Assembly (NCBI GenBank): GCA_963724805.1
Contig: CAVRWA010000014.1
Coordinates: forward strand, 124,001 to 188,000
DNA from: CAVQZA01 sp963724805
GTDB lineage: Bacteria > Actinomycetota > Thermoleophilia > Gaiellales > Gaiellaceae
DNA length: 64,000 bases
Direction of reading: 5' to 3'
In this document: piece by piece, positions 12,180-19,612 of the stretch
Position numbering within the stretch: position 1 is the stretch's first letter
How the letters are laid out: each line of letters starts with the position of its first letter
Position numbers and translations under genes: made by a program
The notes under the pieces: generated by a model
What the model was told of the DNA's origin: nothing
Database searches by the model: none
What the model saw: the letters and a program-made list of their open reading frames with translations, nothing else

Positions 12180-13196
12180 GTGGTCCGCTGGCTCGGCGCC
12201 GTGCAGGCCCAGGACTACCCCGTCGCCAGATGGTCGATCGGACAGCGCGGCAACGGCCTCGGCGAAGCCACAGTCGACCGCGCCCTCGCGGACGGGCACA
12301 TCCTGCGCACCCACGTGCTGCGCGACACCTGGCATCTGGTGTGCGCCGAAGACATCCGCTGGCTGGTCGAGCTCACGAGGCCGCGCATCCAGGCGCGAAA
12401 CGCGACGATGCACCGCCGGCTCGGCCTCGACCCCCGGACGCTCGCCCGGACGGACGCCCTCCTCGTCGGCGCCCTGGAGGCCCATGGCGAGCTGACGCGC
12501 AAGCAGCTCGGCTCGTCTCTGCGTGAGCACGGCATCGAGGCCGAGGGCCCGCGCCTCGGCTACGTCCTCATGCACGCCGAGCTCGAGCTCCTCATCTGCA
12601 GCGGCGCAATGGAGGGAAAGCAGCAGACATACGCGTTGCTGGAGAAGCGTGTGAAGGAGTCGCCGCCGGTGCCGCGCGACGAGGGGCTCGCCGAGCTCAC
12701 AAGGCGGTACTTCACGAGCCACGGCCCGGCCACTCTGAAGGACTTCGGCTGGTGGGCGAGTCTCACCGTCGTTGACGCGAAACGTGCGATCGAACTGGTG
12801 GGCGCCGAGCTCGAGCCCGCCGAGGTCGGAGGACGGAGGTACTGGTCGGCTTCGGGCTCCTCCCCCGCGAAACCGGCAATCGCGGCGGCGGGGGCACCCA
12901 CGGCACGCCTTCTCCAGGGCTATGACGAGTACGTGATCGCCTACTCGGAGAGCCGAGACGTCCTCGACGTTCAGCTGCTCGCGGCGCTCAGGCCGGCCGG
13001 TTGGGGGATGTACGCCCACGCCGTCGTTCTCGACGGACAGGTCATCGGCCACTGGCGGCGGCGGCTCACGACGAAGGCAATGACGATCGACATGCAGCTG
13101 GCCCGCCCGGTCGGCGATGCCGAGCGGAGCGCACTGGACGACGCGGTCGGAAGCTACGGGCGGTTCGTGGGACTGCCGGCGAGTCGGTCGACGTAG
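12180..13196 (+). CDS. Winged-helix DNA-binding protein, AlkZ-like (HTH_42)
   Basis: A member of the HTH_42/AlkZ-like family, whose studied members are DNA glycosylases acting on bulky or crosslinked lesions. The glutamine pair Q-A-Q typical of the family is present in GAVQAQDYPVARW. Further family features are VLRDTWHLV, GPATLKDFGWW and the C-terminal LLQGYDEYVIAY. The first usable start is GTG 12180, which puts the Q-A-Q motif at residues 9-11. The same frame reads upstream from about 12099 as SDPRLEIAARRLVNQRLAG, which looks like genuine N-terminus but has no ATG, GTG or TTG. A non-canonical start or an indel is likely. It ends 4 nt from the convergent SRPBCC gene. Confidence 0.85.
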   Translation: MVRWLGAVQAQDYPVARWSIGQRGNGLGEATVDRALADGHILRTHVLRDTWHLVCAEDIRWLVELTRPRIQARNATMHRRLGLDPRTLARTDALLVGALEAHGELTRKQLGSSLREHGIEAEGPRLGYVLMHAELELLICSGAMEGKQQTYALLEKRVKESPPVPRDEGLAELTRRYFTSHGPATLKDFGWWASLTVVDAKRAIELVGAELEPAEVGGRRYWSASGSSPAKPAIAAAGAPTARLLQGYDEYVIAYSESRDVLDVQLLAALRPAGWGMYAHAVVLDGQVIGHWRRRLTTKAMTIDMQLARPVGDAERSALDDAVGSYGRFVGLPASRST

Positions 13197-13200
13197 TGCC

Positions 13201-13695
13201 TCAGCGAAGGGAGCCCGCGACCTGCTCGAGGAGGGCGAGCGCGTCCTGCAGGCCGTCCTCCATCCCGGAGTCGACGTGTGCGTCGCGGTCCTCCCTGCTC
13301 GTGTGCTCGACGAGGAGGGTGAGGGTAGTGCGCCCGTCTTTCTCGGTGAAGGTCGCCGTGTTCAGCGCCGCGTGCTCTTCGGGTTCGGGGATGCCCTCGT
13401 AGACCTCGGTCGAGACGATCCGCTCGTCGGGGACGATCTCGTGGTACTCGCCGTGGAAGGCGACTTCGAAGCCGCCGTCCGTCACCATCGCGTAGCGCCA
13501 GCGGCCCCCGACGCGAAGGTCGATCTCCACGATCGTGACCTCGCCCCGGTTCGCGTGCCACCAGCGCTCGACCAGCGCGGGCGTGGTCCACGCCTTGAAG
13601 ACCAGGTGCTTGGGCGCGTCGAACTTGCGCGTGATGAGGATCTGCTCGTCGGTGGGGAGCGTCACCGTTGCCGTCCCGCTACTCGTCACTGCCAT
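13201..13695 (-). CDS. SRPBCC (AHSA1-like) domain protein
   Basis: A 164-residue START-like helix-grip protein of the activator-of-Hsp90-ATPase homologue group. The family hallmarks are FDAPKHLVFKAWTTPALVERWW near the N-terminus, the strand pattern DLRVGGRWRYAM and GMEDGLQDALALLEQ at the end. ATG 13695 is preceded by AGGAGGAAGGAG. The start lies inside the last codons of the upstream ArsR gene (17-nt overlap), so both are made from one mRNA. ArsR-SRPBCC pairs of this kind are common in Actinobacteria. The ligand is unknown; the ArsR protein probably represses the pair. Confidence 0.92.
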   Translation of the reverse strand: MAVTSSGTATVTLPTDEQILITRKFDAPKHLVFKAWTTPALVERWWHANRGEVTIVEIDLRVGGRWRYAMVTDGGFEVAFHGEYHEIVPDERIVSTEVYEGIPEPEEHAALNTATFTEKDGRTTLTLLVEHTSREDRDAHVDSGMEDGLQDALALLEQVAGSLR

Positions 13696-14032
13696 CTCCT
13701 TCCTCCTCCTGCTTGAGCTCGTCCAGTACGACATCGAGCCGGTCGAACCGCTCCGACCAGGAGCGCTCGTAGTCCTTCACCCAGTCGTGGATCGGCTTGA
13801 GCGCGCGGCCGTTCAGCCGGTACAGCCGCCGGCGCCCTTCGTCACGCACCTCGACCGCCCCCACTTCCCGGAGCACCCGCAGGTGCTTGGACACCTGTGG
13901 CTGAGCCAGCCCGAGCAGACGAACGAGATCGTTCACGGGGCGCTCCCCGTCAGCGAGAGCGTCCAGGAGCTGTCGCCGCCTCGGCTCGGCGACGGCGTTG
14001 AACGCGTCCGCCGTCGTCGGTGCTCGCGCCAT
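13679..14032 (-). CDS. ArsR-family transcriptional repressor
   Basis: A 117-residue winged-helix repressor. It has the ArsR order: PRRRQLLDALADGERPVNDL, then the recognition region GLAQPQVSKHLRVLREVGAV and the wing DEGRRRLYRLNG, followed by an acidic tail. No metal-binding cysteines are seen, so it is the type paired with SRPBCC proteins and not a metal sensor. ATG 14032 is preferred because it lies 7 nt after a TATGAT -10 element, which makes the mRNA leaderless. The in-frame ATG at 14044 is inside the -10 element. The operator at 14043-14062 overlaps the promoter, so autorepression is likely. Confidence 0.93.
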   Translation of the reverse strand: MARAPTTADAFNAVAEPRRRQLLDALADGERPVNDLVRLLGLAQPQVSKHLRVLREVGAVEVRDEGRRRLYRLNGRALKPIHDWVKDYERSWSERFDRLDVVLDELKQEEEGDGSDE

Positions 14033-14039
14033 TCGGTGA

Positions 14040-14067
14040 ATCATATTCTCATATAGGAATATGTCAA
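14040..14067 (-). promoter_or_regulatory. ArsR-SRPBCC promoter with embedded palindromic operator
   Basis: On the minus strand a perfect TTGACA (14067-14062) is separated by 16 nt from TATGAT (14045-14040). The start codon ATG 14032 follows 7 nt later, so the transcript should be leaderless. The spacer carries a palindrome at 14043-14062 with arms ATATTC and GAATAT, 16 of 20 positions symmetric. The site is an AT-rich island in GC-rich DNA. A bound ArsR dimer would cover both elements. Confidence 0.75.
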
Positions 14068-14258
14068 GCCTCTTCCTTCCAAGGGGACTTCTCGATGCGC
14101 ACGCGGCGCGACCCCCACGAGGGTGTCCCGGGCAGACGACGAGCACGCTCGGAAGGACGGTCGGCTTCAGCCAGCAGTACATCGAGCTCGGGTACGGATT
14201 GACGGCAGACGCCCAGACGGCGTTGCTGAACGAGTGGCGCAACCGATACGGCAGCTGA
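14061..14258 (+). CDS. Doubtful small ORF, possible gene remnant
   Basis: A 65-codon frame divergent from arsR. I do not recognise it. Its end, with SQQYIELGYGLTADAQTALL, has protein-like composition, while the first 25 codons are arginine- and proline-rich and unconvincing. No ribosome binding site precedes ATG 14061, which lies on the arsR promoter. It could be the tail of a lost gene. Confidence 0.2.
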   Translation: MSSLFLPRGLLDAHAARPPRGCPGQTTSTLGRTVGFSQQYIELGYGLTADAQTALLNEWRNRYGS

Positions 14259-14319
14259 GCCCGCGCGACATGGCATCAGCAATCTAGGCCGTCTGCCGCC
14301 CGCCGTATCGTCAGGCGGG

Positions 14320-14955
14320 TTGGCCGGTCACCTGAAGCTCTATCCGGACGTCCCCGCCAAGCGCAGGTCGACGATCATCCGCGACCTGGTCCTGCTCGGC
14401 CTCGTCGTGCTGTTCGCGTGGATGGGGATCAAGGTGCACGACGTCGTCAACGAGCTGGCGGTGCTCGGCTTCGGCGTGAAGGATGCCGGCACCTCGGTCC
14501 AGAACGGCTTCAGCTCCGCGGCAGGGGCGGTCGGAGGGATCCCGTTCGTCGGCGACAGGCTCGCCGGCGCGCTCGAGAGCGCCGGGCAGGGCAGCGGCGG
14601 GAACGTGGCTGCGCTCGGTCAGTCAGGGGTGGACAAGGTGCACCGGCTCGCCCTGCTGCTCGGCTTCATCGTGTTCGCGCTTCCGACGATCATCGTGCTG
14701 CTGATCATGGTGCCTCCGCGCATCCGCCAGATCCGCCAGCTCGGGGCGGCAAACGCGGCGCTCGTCGACACGCACGACCCCGAGCGCCGCCGCCTGCTCG
14801 CGATGCGCGCCGCGTTCGGACTCTCGTACCTGACGCTCCTCGGCTACACGAAGGACCCGATCGGCGACCTTGCCGCCGGGCGCTACGACCCGCTCGTCGC
14901 CGCCGCGCTCGACGACGTGGGGATCCGTCGGCCGCCGCCGCCACCGGCGGGGTAG
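14320..14955 (+). CDS. Hypothetical protein with two transmembrane helices
   Basis: A 211-residue protein from TTG 14320. TM1 lies at about 22-38 (DLVLLGLVVLFAWMGIK) and TM2 at about 112-130 (LLLGFIVFALPTIIVLLI). Between them is a glycine- and serine-rich extracytoplasmic segment. The cytoplasmic tail has RQIRQLGAANAALVDTHDP and ends in five prolines. Members of this uncharacterised type are found in Actinobacteria; I assign no function. It ends 10 nt before the aldo/keto reductase start, suggesting co-transcription. Confidence 0.75.
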   Translation: MAGHLKLYPDVPAKRRSTIIRDLVLLGLVVLFAWMGIKVHDVVNELAVLGFGVKDAGTSVQNGFSSAAGAVGGIPFVGDRLAGALESAGQGSGGNVAALGQSGVDKVHRLALLLGFIVFALPTIIVLLIMVPPRIRQIRQLGAANAALVDTHDPERRRLLAMRAAFGLSYLTLLGYTKDPIGDLAAGRYDPLVAAALDDVGIRRPPPPPAG

Positions 14956-14965
14956 GGTTCACGGC

Positions 14966-15827
14966 GTGATCGCACGGGCTCCCTTCGGCAGCAGCAGGGC
15001 ACGAGAGCAGCCGCACGATCTTCGGCGCCGCGGCGGTAGGGGAGGTCTCCCGAGCCGATTCCGGGCGGACGCTCGAGCTCCTGCTCGAGCACGGCGTCAA
15101 CCACATCGACACGGCAGCTTCATACGGGGATGCCGAGCTGCGGATCGCCCCATGGCTGAAGCGCGAGCCGGGGCACTTCTTCGTCGCCACCAAGACCGGG
15201 CAGCGGGACTACGCAGGGGCGAAGGAGGAGATCCACCGCTCGCTCGACCGGCTCGGCATCGACCGGATCGACCTGATCCAGCTGCACAACCTCGTCGACG
15301 TGATCGACTGGGAGATCGCCCTGGCGGCGGGTGGCGCGCTCGAGGCGGCCGTGGAGGCGCGCGAGGAGGGCCTCGTCCGCTTCATCGGCGTCACGGGCCA
15401 CGGGCTCTCGGTCGCCGCGATGCACCGGCGCAGCCTCGAGCGCTTCGCGTTCGACTCCGTCCTCCTGCCGTACAACATCCGCCAGCTGCAGGATCGCCGC
15501 TACGCGGAGGAGTTCGACGCACTGGCAACGGTGTGCGCCGAGCGCGGCGTCGCGATGCAGACGATCAAGAGCATCGCGCTCGCGCCGTGGGAGGGACGGG
15601 CGAAGACCGCCTCGACCTGGTACGAGCCGCTCACCGACCCCGCGGACATCGAGACCGCCGTCCACTGGGTGCTCGGCCGACCGGGGATCTTCCTCAACAC
15701 CGTCGGCAGCGTGGAGCTGCTGCCGCACGTGCTCGCCGCCGCCGAGCGCTTCGACGGGGAGCGGCCGTCCGACGAGACGGTCGACGCGCTCCTCGCGCGC
15801 AACGCCTTCGCGCCGCTCTTCGTCTGA
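14966..15827 (+). CDS. Aldo/keto reductase, frameshifted after about ten codons
   Basis: An NAD(P)H-dependent aldo/keto reductase of about 287 residues. From GTG 14966 the frame gives VIARAPFGSS and is then lost. One base later the protein continues as HESSRTIFGAAAVGEV to the stop at 15827. The catalytic tetrad is visible: Asp in NHIDTAASYGDAE with its Tyr, Lys in VATKTG and His in LIQLHN. Later blocks include FDSVLLPYN and LGRPGIFLNTVGS. A one-base indel near 14990-14997 explains the break. The downstream frame has no usable start before the conserved region, so an internal start is unlikely. A bidirectional terminator follows. Confidence 0.85.
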
Positions 15828-15876
15828 CGAAGACCCGGGCGAAACGCCCAGGTGCGACGTTCCGAGACTGGGAATG

Positions 15877-15912
15877 AACGACTGAGGGCCGCTCGCGCGG
15901 CCCTCAGTCGTT
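15877..15912. terminator. Bidirectional intrinsic terminator
   Basis: Perfect 16-bp arms, starting AACGACTGAGGGCCGC, with a TCGC loop and AA/TT at the ends. It separates the rightward aldo/keto reductase from the leftward small gene whose stop codon starts at 15911. Confidence 0.75.
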
Positions 15913-16051
15913 AGGCGGCCTGCCGCGGCGGCTGCCGCTCGGGCCGTGCCGCTTCGAGCCGCGCCTGGCGGCGCGCCTCGAGCACGATCACCTTTGCCGG
16001 GCGCGGCACCTCCTGCGGGCGTGGTGCGACCGGAACGAGGTATAGGCGCAT
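15911..16051 (-). CDS. Small protein, 46 residues, unknown
   Basis: A short basic protein, MRLYLVPVAPRPQEV followed by an Arg-, Ala- and Gln-rich helix. ATG 16051 has an extended purine-rich site, GAGGAGAGGTGAG, directly upstream, stronger than most genes in this window. The stop sits on a bidirectional terminator. It follows another small gene and a tRNA on the same strand. I do not recognise the family. Confidence 0.55.
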   Translation of the reverse strand: MRLYLVPVAPRPQEVPRPAKVIVLEARRQARLEAARPERQPPRQAA

Positions 16052-16097
16052 CTCACCTCTCCTCTCTTTCTCGGAAGGCGCCTCGCGGCGCCCCGTG

Positions 16098-16298
16098 TCA
16101 GAGGGCCCCGCGGGCGAGGTCGGAGACGAGCTGCGGCGTCGCGGTGTCGGAGCCGACGACGTCGAGCGTCTCCGAGTCGGCCGGATCGGCGTTCGAGGAG
16201 CCGTTCGCGGCCATGCCGGCCACCGGGTTCGGGACCCGGTCTGCCGGCGGCGCACACTGCGGCACGCGCCGCGTGGCGAGACTCATCGGATACGGCAC
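16098..16298 (-). CDS. Small protein, 66 residues, unknown
   Basis: Starts at GTG 16298 with AAGGAGG placed 6 nt upstream, a near-ideal ribosome binding site. The product begins MPYPMSLATRRVPQCAPP and is otherwise rich in Ala, Asp, Ser and Pro with a single cysteine. There is no signal peptide or transmembrane helix. It lies 71 nt downstream of the tRNA-Met on the same strand and 46 nt upstream of the 46-residue gene, so the two may form one unit. Secreted, processed or regulatory roles cannot be told from sequence. Confidence 0.55.
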   Translation of the reverse strand: MPYPMSLATRRVPQCAPPADRVPNPVAGMAANGSSNADPADSETLDVVGSDTATPQLVSDLARGAL

Positions 16299-16328
16299 TG
16301 CTCACCTCCTTTCGGTGGGTCGGGTGGT

Positions 16329-16365
16329 TGCTGCGGTTCAGCGCAGCACGAGCCGGACTTCCGGC
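16329..16365 (-). other. Two tandem hairpins between tRNA-Met and the small gene
   Basis: One hairpin pairs GCCGGA (16352-16357) with TCCGGC (16360-16365). The other pairs TGCTGCG (16329-16335) with CGCAGCA (16342-16348). They follow the tRNA 3' end and precede the ribosome binding site of the 66-residue gene. They could terminate the tRNA transcript or structure a leader. Confidence 0.4.
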
Positions 16366-16369
16366 CCTA

Positions 16370-16443
16370 GTGCGCGGGTGGGATTCGAACCCACGGTCTC
16401 GAGCTCATGAGGCTCGTGAGGACAGCCGCTCCTCTACCGCGCA
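16370..16443 (-). tRNA. tRNA-Met (anticodon CAU)
   Basis: A complete cloverleaf can be drawn on the minus strand. The acceptor stem is TGCGCGG with CCGCGCA, the D stem GAGG with CCTC, the anticodon stem CGAGC with GCTCG and the T arm GTGGG-TTCGAAT-CCCAC. The anticodon loop is CTCATGA, giving CAU. The anticodon stem lacks the three G-C pairs of initiator tRNA, so an elongator tRNA-Met or a lysidine-modified tRNA-Ile(CAU) is expected. A U1-A72 first pair and C at position 73 are unusual for elongator Met. CCA is not encoded. Confidence 0.85.
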
Positions 16444-16858
16444 AGGTCTGGCCGACCGGAGCCGGCGCCAGCCTCTTCGTCCATCCCCCTCTACGGGAGA
16501 TCGACGCAGCAGGCGAACGCCGCTTCGGCGGGGCCAGGTGACGTGCTCTGTCTCGTCCGCGTGAAGCCGGACGATGTTTTCCAAGCCGCTCGCCTTACCC
16601 TTCGACCCTGGATCGCCGACCGCCGCTTGCGCAATTCCGAAGCGGTCGCCGTCCTACGTGGAGGGGCCTTGGAGCCCGAACCTCACGAGCCGCAATTGGA
16701 AATTGGCAGGCTAAAGCAGACGCTTATTGCCGACGTGTATTCCCAGCGCGTGCGGCGCTGAAATTCTTTCTCTCTCAGGCGGGGCCTCGATTCGATCTCT
16801 GTTTTCTCAAGCTGAGCATCACCTCTCGTTCTACATCGACTGGCCGCCCTTGGAAACG

Positions 16859-16883
16859 AAAAAGGCGACCCGGTTGGGTCGCC
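16859..16883 (-). terminator. Intrinsic terminator, minus strand
   Basis: Stem GGCGACCC (16864-16871) pairs with GGGTCGCC (16876-16883) around a 4-nt loop. On the minus strand it is followed by five T residues. It ends whatever is transcribed leftward from about 17080. Confidence 0.75.
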
Positions 16884-16912
16884 CTCGTCTGGCTTGCTAT
16901 GCGCCTAGATAT

Positions 16913-17053
16913 CTAGCGCGCACACCTCCCAGCGAGGGCGAAAACGGAACCGTTCCAGCGCATCCCATCGAGGCTGTGCCGGTACGGCTGCACCGACGCG
17001 ATGCACGTCGCGTCGGCGAGGAACGGTGTGGTAGTGGGAGTCATCGGCATCAT
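16913..17053 (-). CDS. Possible 46-residue small protein in a short transcript
   Basis: An open frame from ATG 17053 encodes MMPMTPTTTPFLADATC and ends ALAGRCAR. A possible promoter, TTGCGC-N17-TATTCT on the minus strand, lies just upstream, and a terminator lies 30 nt past the stop. The ribosome binding site is weak, so the transcript could be a non-coding RNA of about 210 nt. I do not recognise the sequence. Confidence 0.3.
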   Translation of the reverse strand: MMPMTPTTTPFLADATCIASVQPYRHSLDGMRWNGSVFALAGRCAR

Positions 17054-17197
17054 CTCGGTGGTAGTCGGAGCGAAGGAGAATAGACCATGGATCCGTAAAG
17101 CGCAAGTGTTCCAATCAACGATCTAACGGCGCTGAGCATCCCGCGGTTGAATAACCGTCGGGGGAATGGGCCGGTTCGATTACTCGAGCACGAGTGG

Positions 17198-18178
17198 CTA
17201 GCCCTGAGGCCAGCCGAGCGGGGTCTTGATCGGCTCGCGCCAGAGCGCGTGGAACGCGGGACCGAGCGGCGCCAGGCCGGCGACGCGGGTGTTGACCGGG
17301 TCCGGTCCGTGGAAGTAGTTCGCCTCGCCCCACGTGCCGGGGAACTGCATCCACTGCGGCTTCGCGACGGTCACGACCACGATCGGCGGCCGCACCAACC
17401 GCCCGCGGCCCGCCTCTTCGAACACGCCGGCCGGGAAGTACGCGTTGAGGAGTGTCGCGCCGAGCGCGGGATAGCACTGCGGGCGCAGGTCGAGCGGCAA
17501 GTGCCCGGGGGCGTAGTAGTTGGCATGGGTGCCGAGGGCGACGTAGACGAGGGGATGGGTCTTCTGGGTCTTCGGCACCCGCGCCCAGACCCGCCGCTTC
17601 CCGCAGCTGTGCTGGCTGTACGCCGCGAAGAGAGGCTTCTCGGCCTTCGTGAGGACGACGGCGACGGCCTCCCAGTCGCCCTCGTGCGCCTGCCAGACGT
17701 AGTCGGTGAACGGATACTGGCCGCTCCAGAAGTCGTCCCGGTACCAGTACCAGTACTGCAGCGCGATCCGGTCGCCGCGCCGGAAGACCGCGCCGTAGAC
17801 GGCATTCGTGGGCTGCTCCGCGGACTCGAGCCCGGCGAAGCAGTCGATCGAGGCGAGGCCGGTCGCCGCGGAACAGCGCGTGTCGTGGAGCCGCCAGCAC
17901 GTCGAGTCCGAGGTGCTCGTGCAGCCCGCGGGGTCGGCGGTCGGCAGGCTCGCCGGCGTCGGCGTGACGGTCGTCCATGCCGCCGCGGCGCGCTGCTCGA
18001 GCTGCGCCGCACCGAGGAACCCGTCGACCGCGACGGGCGCGAACCACTCGTCCGGATGGAGCACGGTGACGGGCTCGTAGCGCGCGAGCAGCTGGGCCGA
18101 CGAGAGCGCATGTGCGGGCGCCGCCCACAGGAAGACGACTGCGACGAGCGAGCTGATGAGCACTCCGCGTCTCGACAC
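17198..18178 (-). CDS. Secreted Vps62/NPP1-like protein
   Basis: A 326-residue protein with a Sec signal peptide (MSRRGVLISSLVAVVFLWAAPAHA). The mature part has QYWYWYRDDFW, the acidic block QAHEGDWEAVAVVL and GTHANYYAPGH, a pattern shared by Vps62-related proteins and necrosis-inducing NPP1 proteins with a GHxGDWE-like heart. The family is secreted; enzymatic activity is not established. It follows the DUF3891 gene by 10 nt on the same strand and no gene follows for 750 bp. Cysteine pairs at TCW, RCSAATG, DCFAG and HSCGK suggest disulfides, as expected outside the cell. Confidence 0.8.
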   Translation of the reverse strand: MSRRGVLISSLVAVVFLWAAPAHALSSAQLLARYEPVTVLHPDEWFAPVAVDGFLGAAQLEQRAAAAWTTVTPTPASLPTADPAGCTSTSDSTCWRLHDTRCSAATGLASIDCFAGLESAEQPTNAVYGAVFRRGDRIALQYWYWYRDDFWSGQYPFTDYVWQAHEGDWEAVAVVLTKAEKPLFAAYSQHSCGKRRVWARVPKTQKTHPLVYVALGTHANYYAPGHLPLDLRPQCYPALGATLLNAYFPAGVFEEAGRGRLVRPPIVVVTVAKPQWMQFPGTWGEANYFHGPDPVNTRVAGLAPLGPAFHALWREPIKTPLGWPQG

Positions 18179-18188
18179 GAGTCAAGTG

Positions 18189-18815
18189 TCACATGTCGGC
18201 TGGCCGGACGTCGAACGGGACGACCACCGGCTCGAGCGCGTCCGGATAGCCCTCGGCGAGGAAGCCGAGGATGATCCCGCCGACGCTCGACGGGCCGAGC
18301 GGCCACGGCTTGAGCGTGATCCCGCCGTGGCCGTCCACCGCGTATTCGACAGCGGTCGGCGCGACGTCGACCCGGCCGCTCGCCGGCACCTCGAAGCAGA
18401 AATCGAACGCGATGCGGTCGCACAGATCCGCGATGCGGTCGGCCTCCGCAGCATCCGCCTCGTCCACCCCGGCGGCTCGGTGCAACCCGGGCAACGCCGC
18501 AGTCATCGCCTCGTCGCCGCCCACGAGGCGGTGGACGTGGAGCGCGACGATCAGGTCGACGACGGGCTCCTCGCCCCTGGGAGCGAATCCGGCCCGCTGG
18601 ATCGCGAGCCAGCGATCGCGCGCCACCTCCCCTATCCCGTCCGCGTCGAGCTGGCCGTAGCCGCGGTCGTGGAGCGTGACCCCGCGCACGAACGCGTCGA
18701 AGGGCAGCGCCGGCCGCGCGAAGCGCTCGTTCCCCCACGCGAGCGCGATCGCACCCGCGAGCCGCGCATGCTCGGCCTGGGGGAAGACCACGTCGCGTCG
18801 GCTCGAGCGGAACAT
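18189..18815 (-). CDS. DUF3891 family protein
   Basis: A 208-residue protein matching the DUF3891 pattern: an N-terminal FPQAEHARLAGAIALAWGN, then VRGVTLHDRGYGQLDADG and the central VDLIVALHVHRLV. The conserved His and Asp residues (EHA, LHDRGY, LHVHR) resemble an HD-like metal site, but the family has no assigned reaction. The end has LKPWPLGPSSVGGIILGFLAEGYP. ATG 18815 was chosen as the first Met before the conserved region; the frame is open further upstream. It is probably co-transcribed with the Vps62-like gene. Confidence 0.8.
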   Translation of the reverse strand: MFRSSRRDVVFPQAEHARLAGAIALAWGNERFARPALPFDAFVRGVTLHDRGYGQLDADGIGEVARDRWLAIQRAGFAPRGEEPVVDLIVALHVHRLVGGDEAMTAALPGLHRAAGVDEADAAEADRIADLCDRIAFDFCFEVPASGRVDVAPTAVEYAVDGHGGITLKPWPLGPSSVGGIILGFLAEGYPDALEPVVVPFDVRPADM

Positions 18816-18882
18816 GCGAGACACCAGTCTAGAAATCGTCTCCGGTGCCCGCCGCCGACCGCTGGTGGGGCGGATACTTCTC

Positions 18883-19608
18883 TCACGCTTCGGCGTCGGG
18901 CTGCGGCGTGCGCCGGGTGCGCACACCGAAGTAGATCGCAACGCCGCTGCCCACCGCGACCAGCGCGCCGGCGCCGAGCAGGCCGACGCCGAGCCAGAGG
19001 ATGAACGGGACCTTCGCGCCGACGCTGACGTCGGCCTCGACACCGCGGGCCGAGTCGGCGTTCATGACCACCACGGCCCACGCGCCCTTCTGGACCGGCC
19101 ACGTCACGGTCTGGCGCCCACTCCCGGAGGCCTGGGCCGCCCAGATCGTATGAGTTCCCGGCGCGGCAGGCGTCGTGTCGCCCGCACGCCGCGAGTACGT
19201 CACCGAGAACGGATCGACCTCGAAGTCGGTCACCGCATCGTGCTCGACGGCTCGAAGATACGAGTCGACGTCCGACTGGCGACCGATGCCGACGAAGATC
19301 GGATGCGCCGAGGCACCGTTTGCCGTCACCCGCACCGTGCCGAGCCGACCGCGACGGAAGAGCCAGTCGGGGCCTTCCGTTCCTACGTCCAGCCCATCCG
19401 AGACGAGAGCGTAGGTCGGTGTCGCGAGCGACTTGAAGCCTGTCGCGTAGTAGCCCTTGGCGTCCCGCTGCGCGGTGTGACCCCACACGAGCGCACCGCC
19501 CCCGGCCAGCAGCGCCAGCGCGAGCAGCCCGGCGAGCACTCCGACGACGATGAGGACGATCTGCCCGCCGCTGCGGCCCTGGCTCGACTCTGTTCCAGGC
19601 GCGTTCAC
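18883..19608 (-). CDS. Hypothetical membrane protein, two TM helices
   Basis: A 241-residue protein. TM1 is at about 16-42 (IVLIVVGVLAGLLALALLAGGG) and TM2 near the C-terminus (PFILWLGVGLLGAGALVAVGSG). The 150-residue domain between them is probably extracytoplasmic, with HPIFVGIGRQSDVDSYLRAVEH and QTVTWPVQKGAWAVVVMNAD, a beta-rich stress-protein-like pattern found in several actinobacterial membrane proteins. Function unknown. It starts 4 nt after the stop of the 72-residue gene, so the two are one operon. Confidence 0.78.
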   Translation of the reverse strand: MNAPGTESSQGRSGGQIVLIVVGVLAGLLALALLAGGGALVWGHTAQRDAKGYYATGFKSLATPTYALVSDGLDVGTEGPDWLFRRGRLGTVRVTANGASAHPIFVGIGRQSDVDSYLRAVEHDAVTDFEVDPFSVTYSRRAGDTTPAAPGTHTIWAAQASGSGRQTVTWPVQKGAWAVVVMNADSARGVEADVSVGAKVPFILWLGVGLLGAGALVAVGSGVAIYFGVRTRRTPQPDAEA

Positions 19609-19612
19609 GACG

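Larger units (their letters stand above)
16444..17197. other. Gene-poor stretch, lower GC
   Basis: About 750 bp without a convincing conserved gene. Rightward open frames at 16543-16761 and 16727-17083 have atypical composition and no ribosome binding sites. The region holds a 12-bp palindrome CTAGATATCTAG at 16905-16916, a 9-bp inverted repeat at 16993-17016 and an intrinsic terminator for the minus strand at 16859-16883. A possible small transcript or 46-codon gene at 16913-17053 is listed separately. Composition differs from the flanks, so it may be a remnant of mobile DNA beside the tRNA. Confidence 0.5.

Noticed and set aside
14044..14044. Upstream ATG as arsR start
   Set aside because: It lies inside the -10 element; ATG 14032 fits the expected transcription start.
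16543..17083. Rightward ORFs of 72 and 118 codons
   Set aside because: No ribosome binding site, no recognisable motif and odd composition; described as a gene-poor region.
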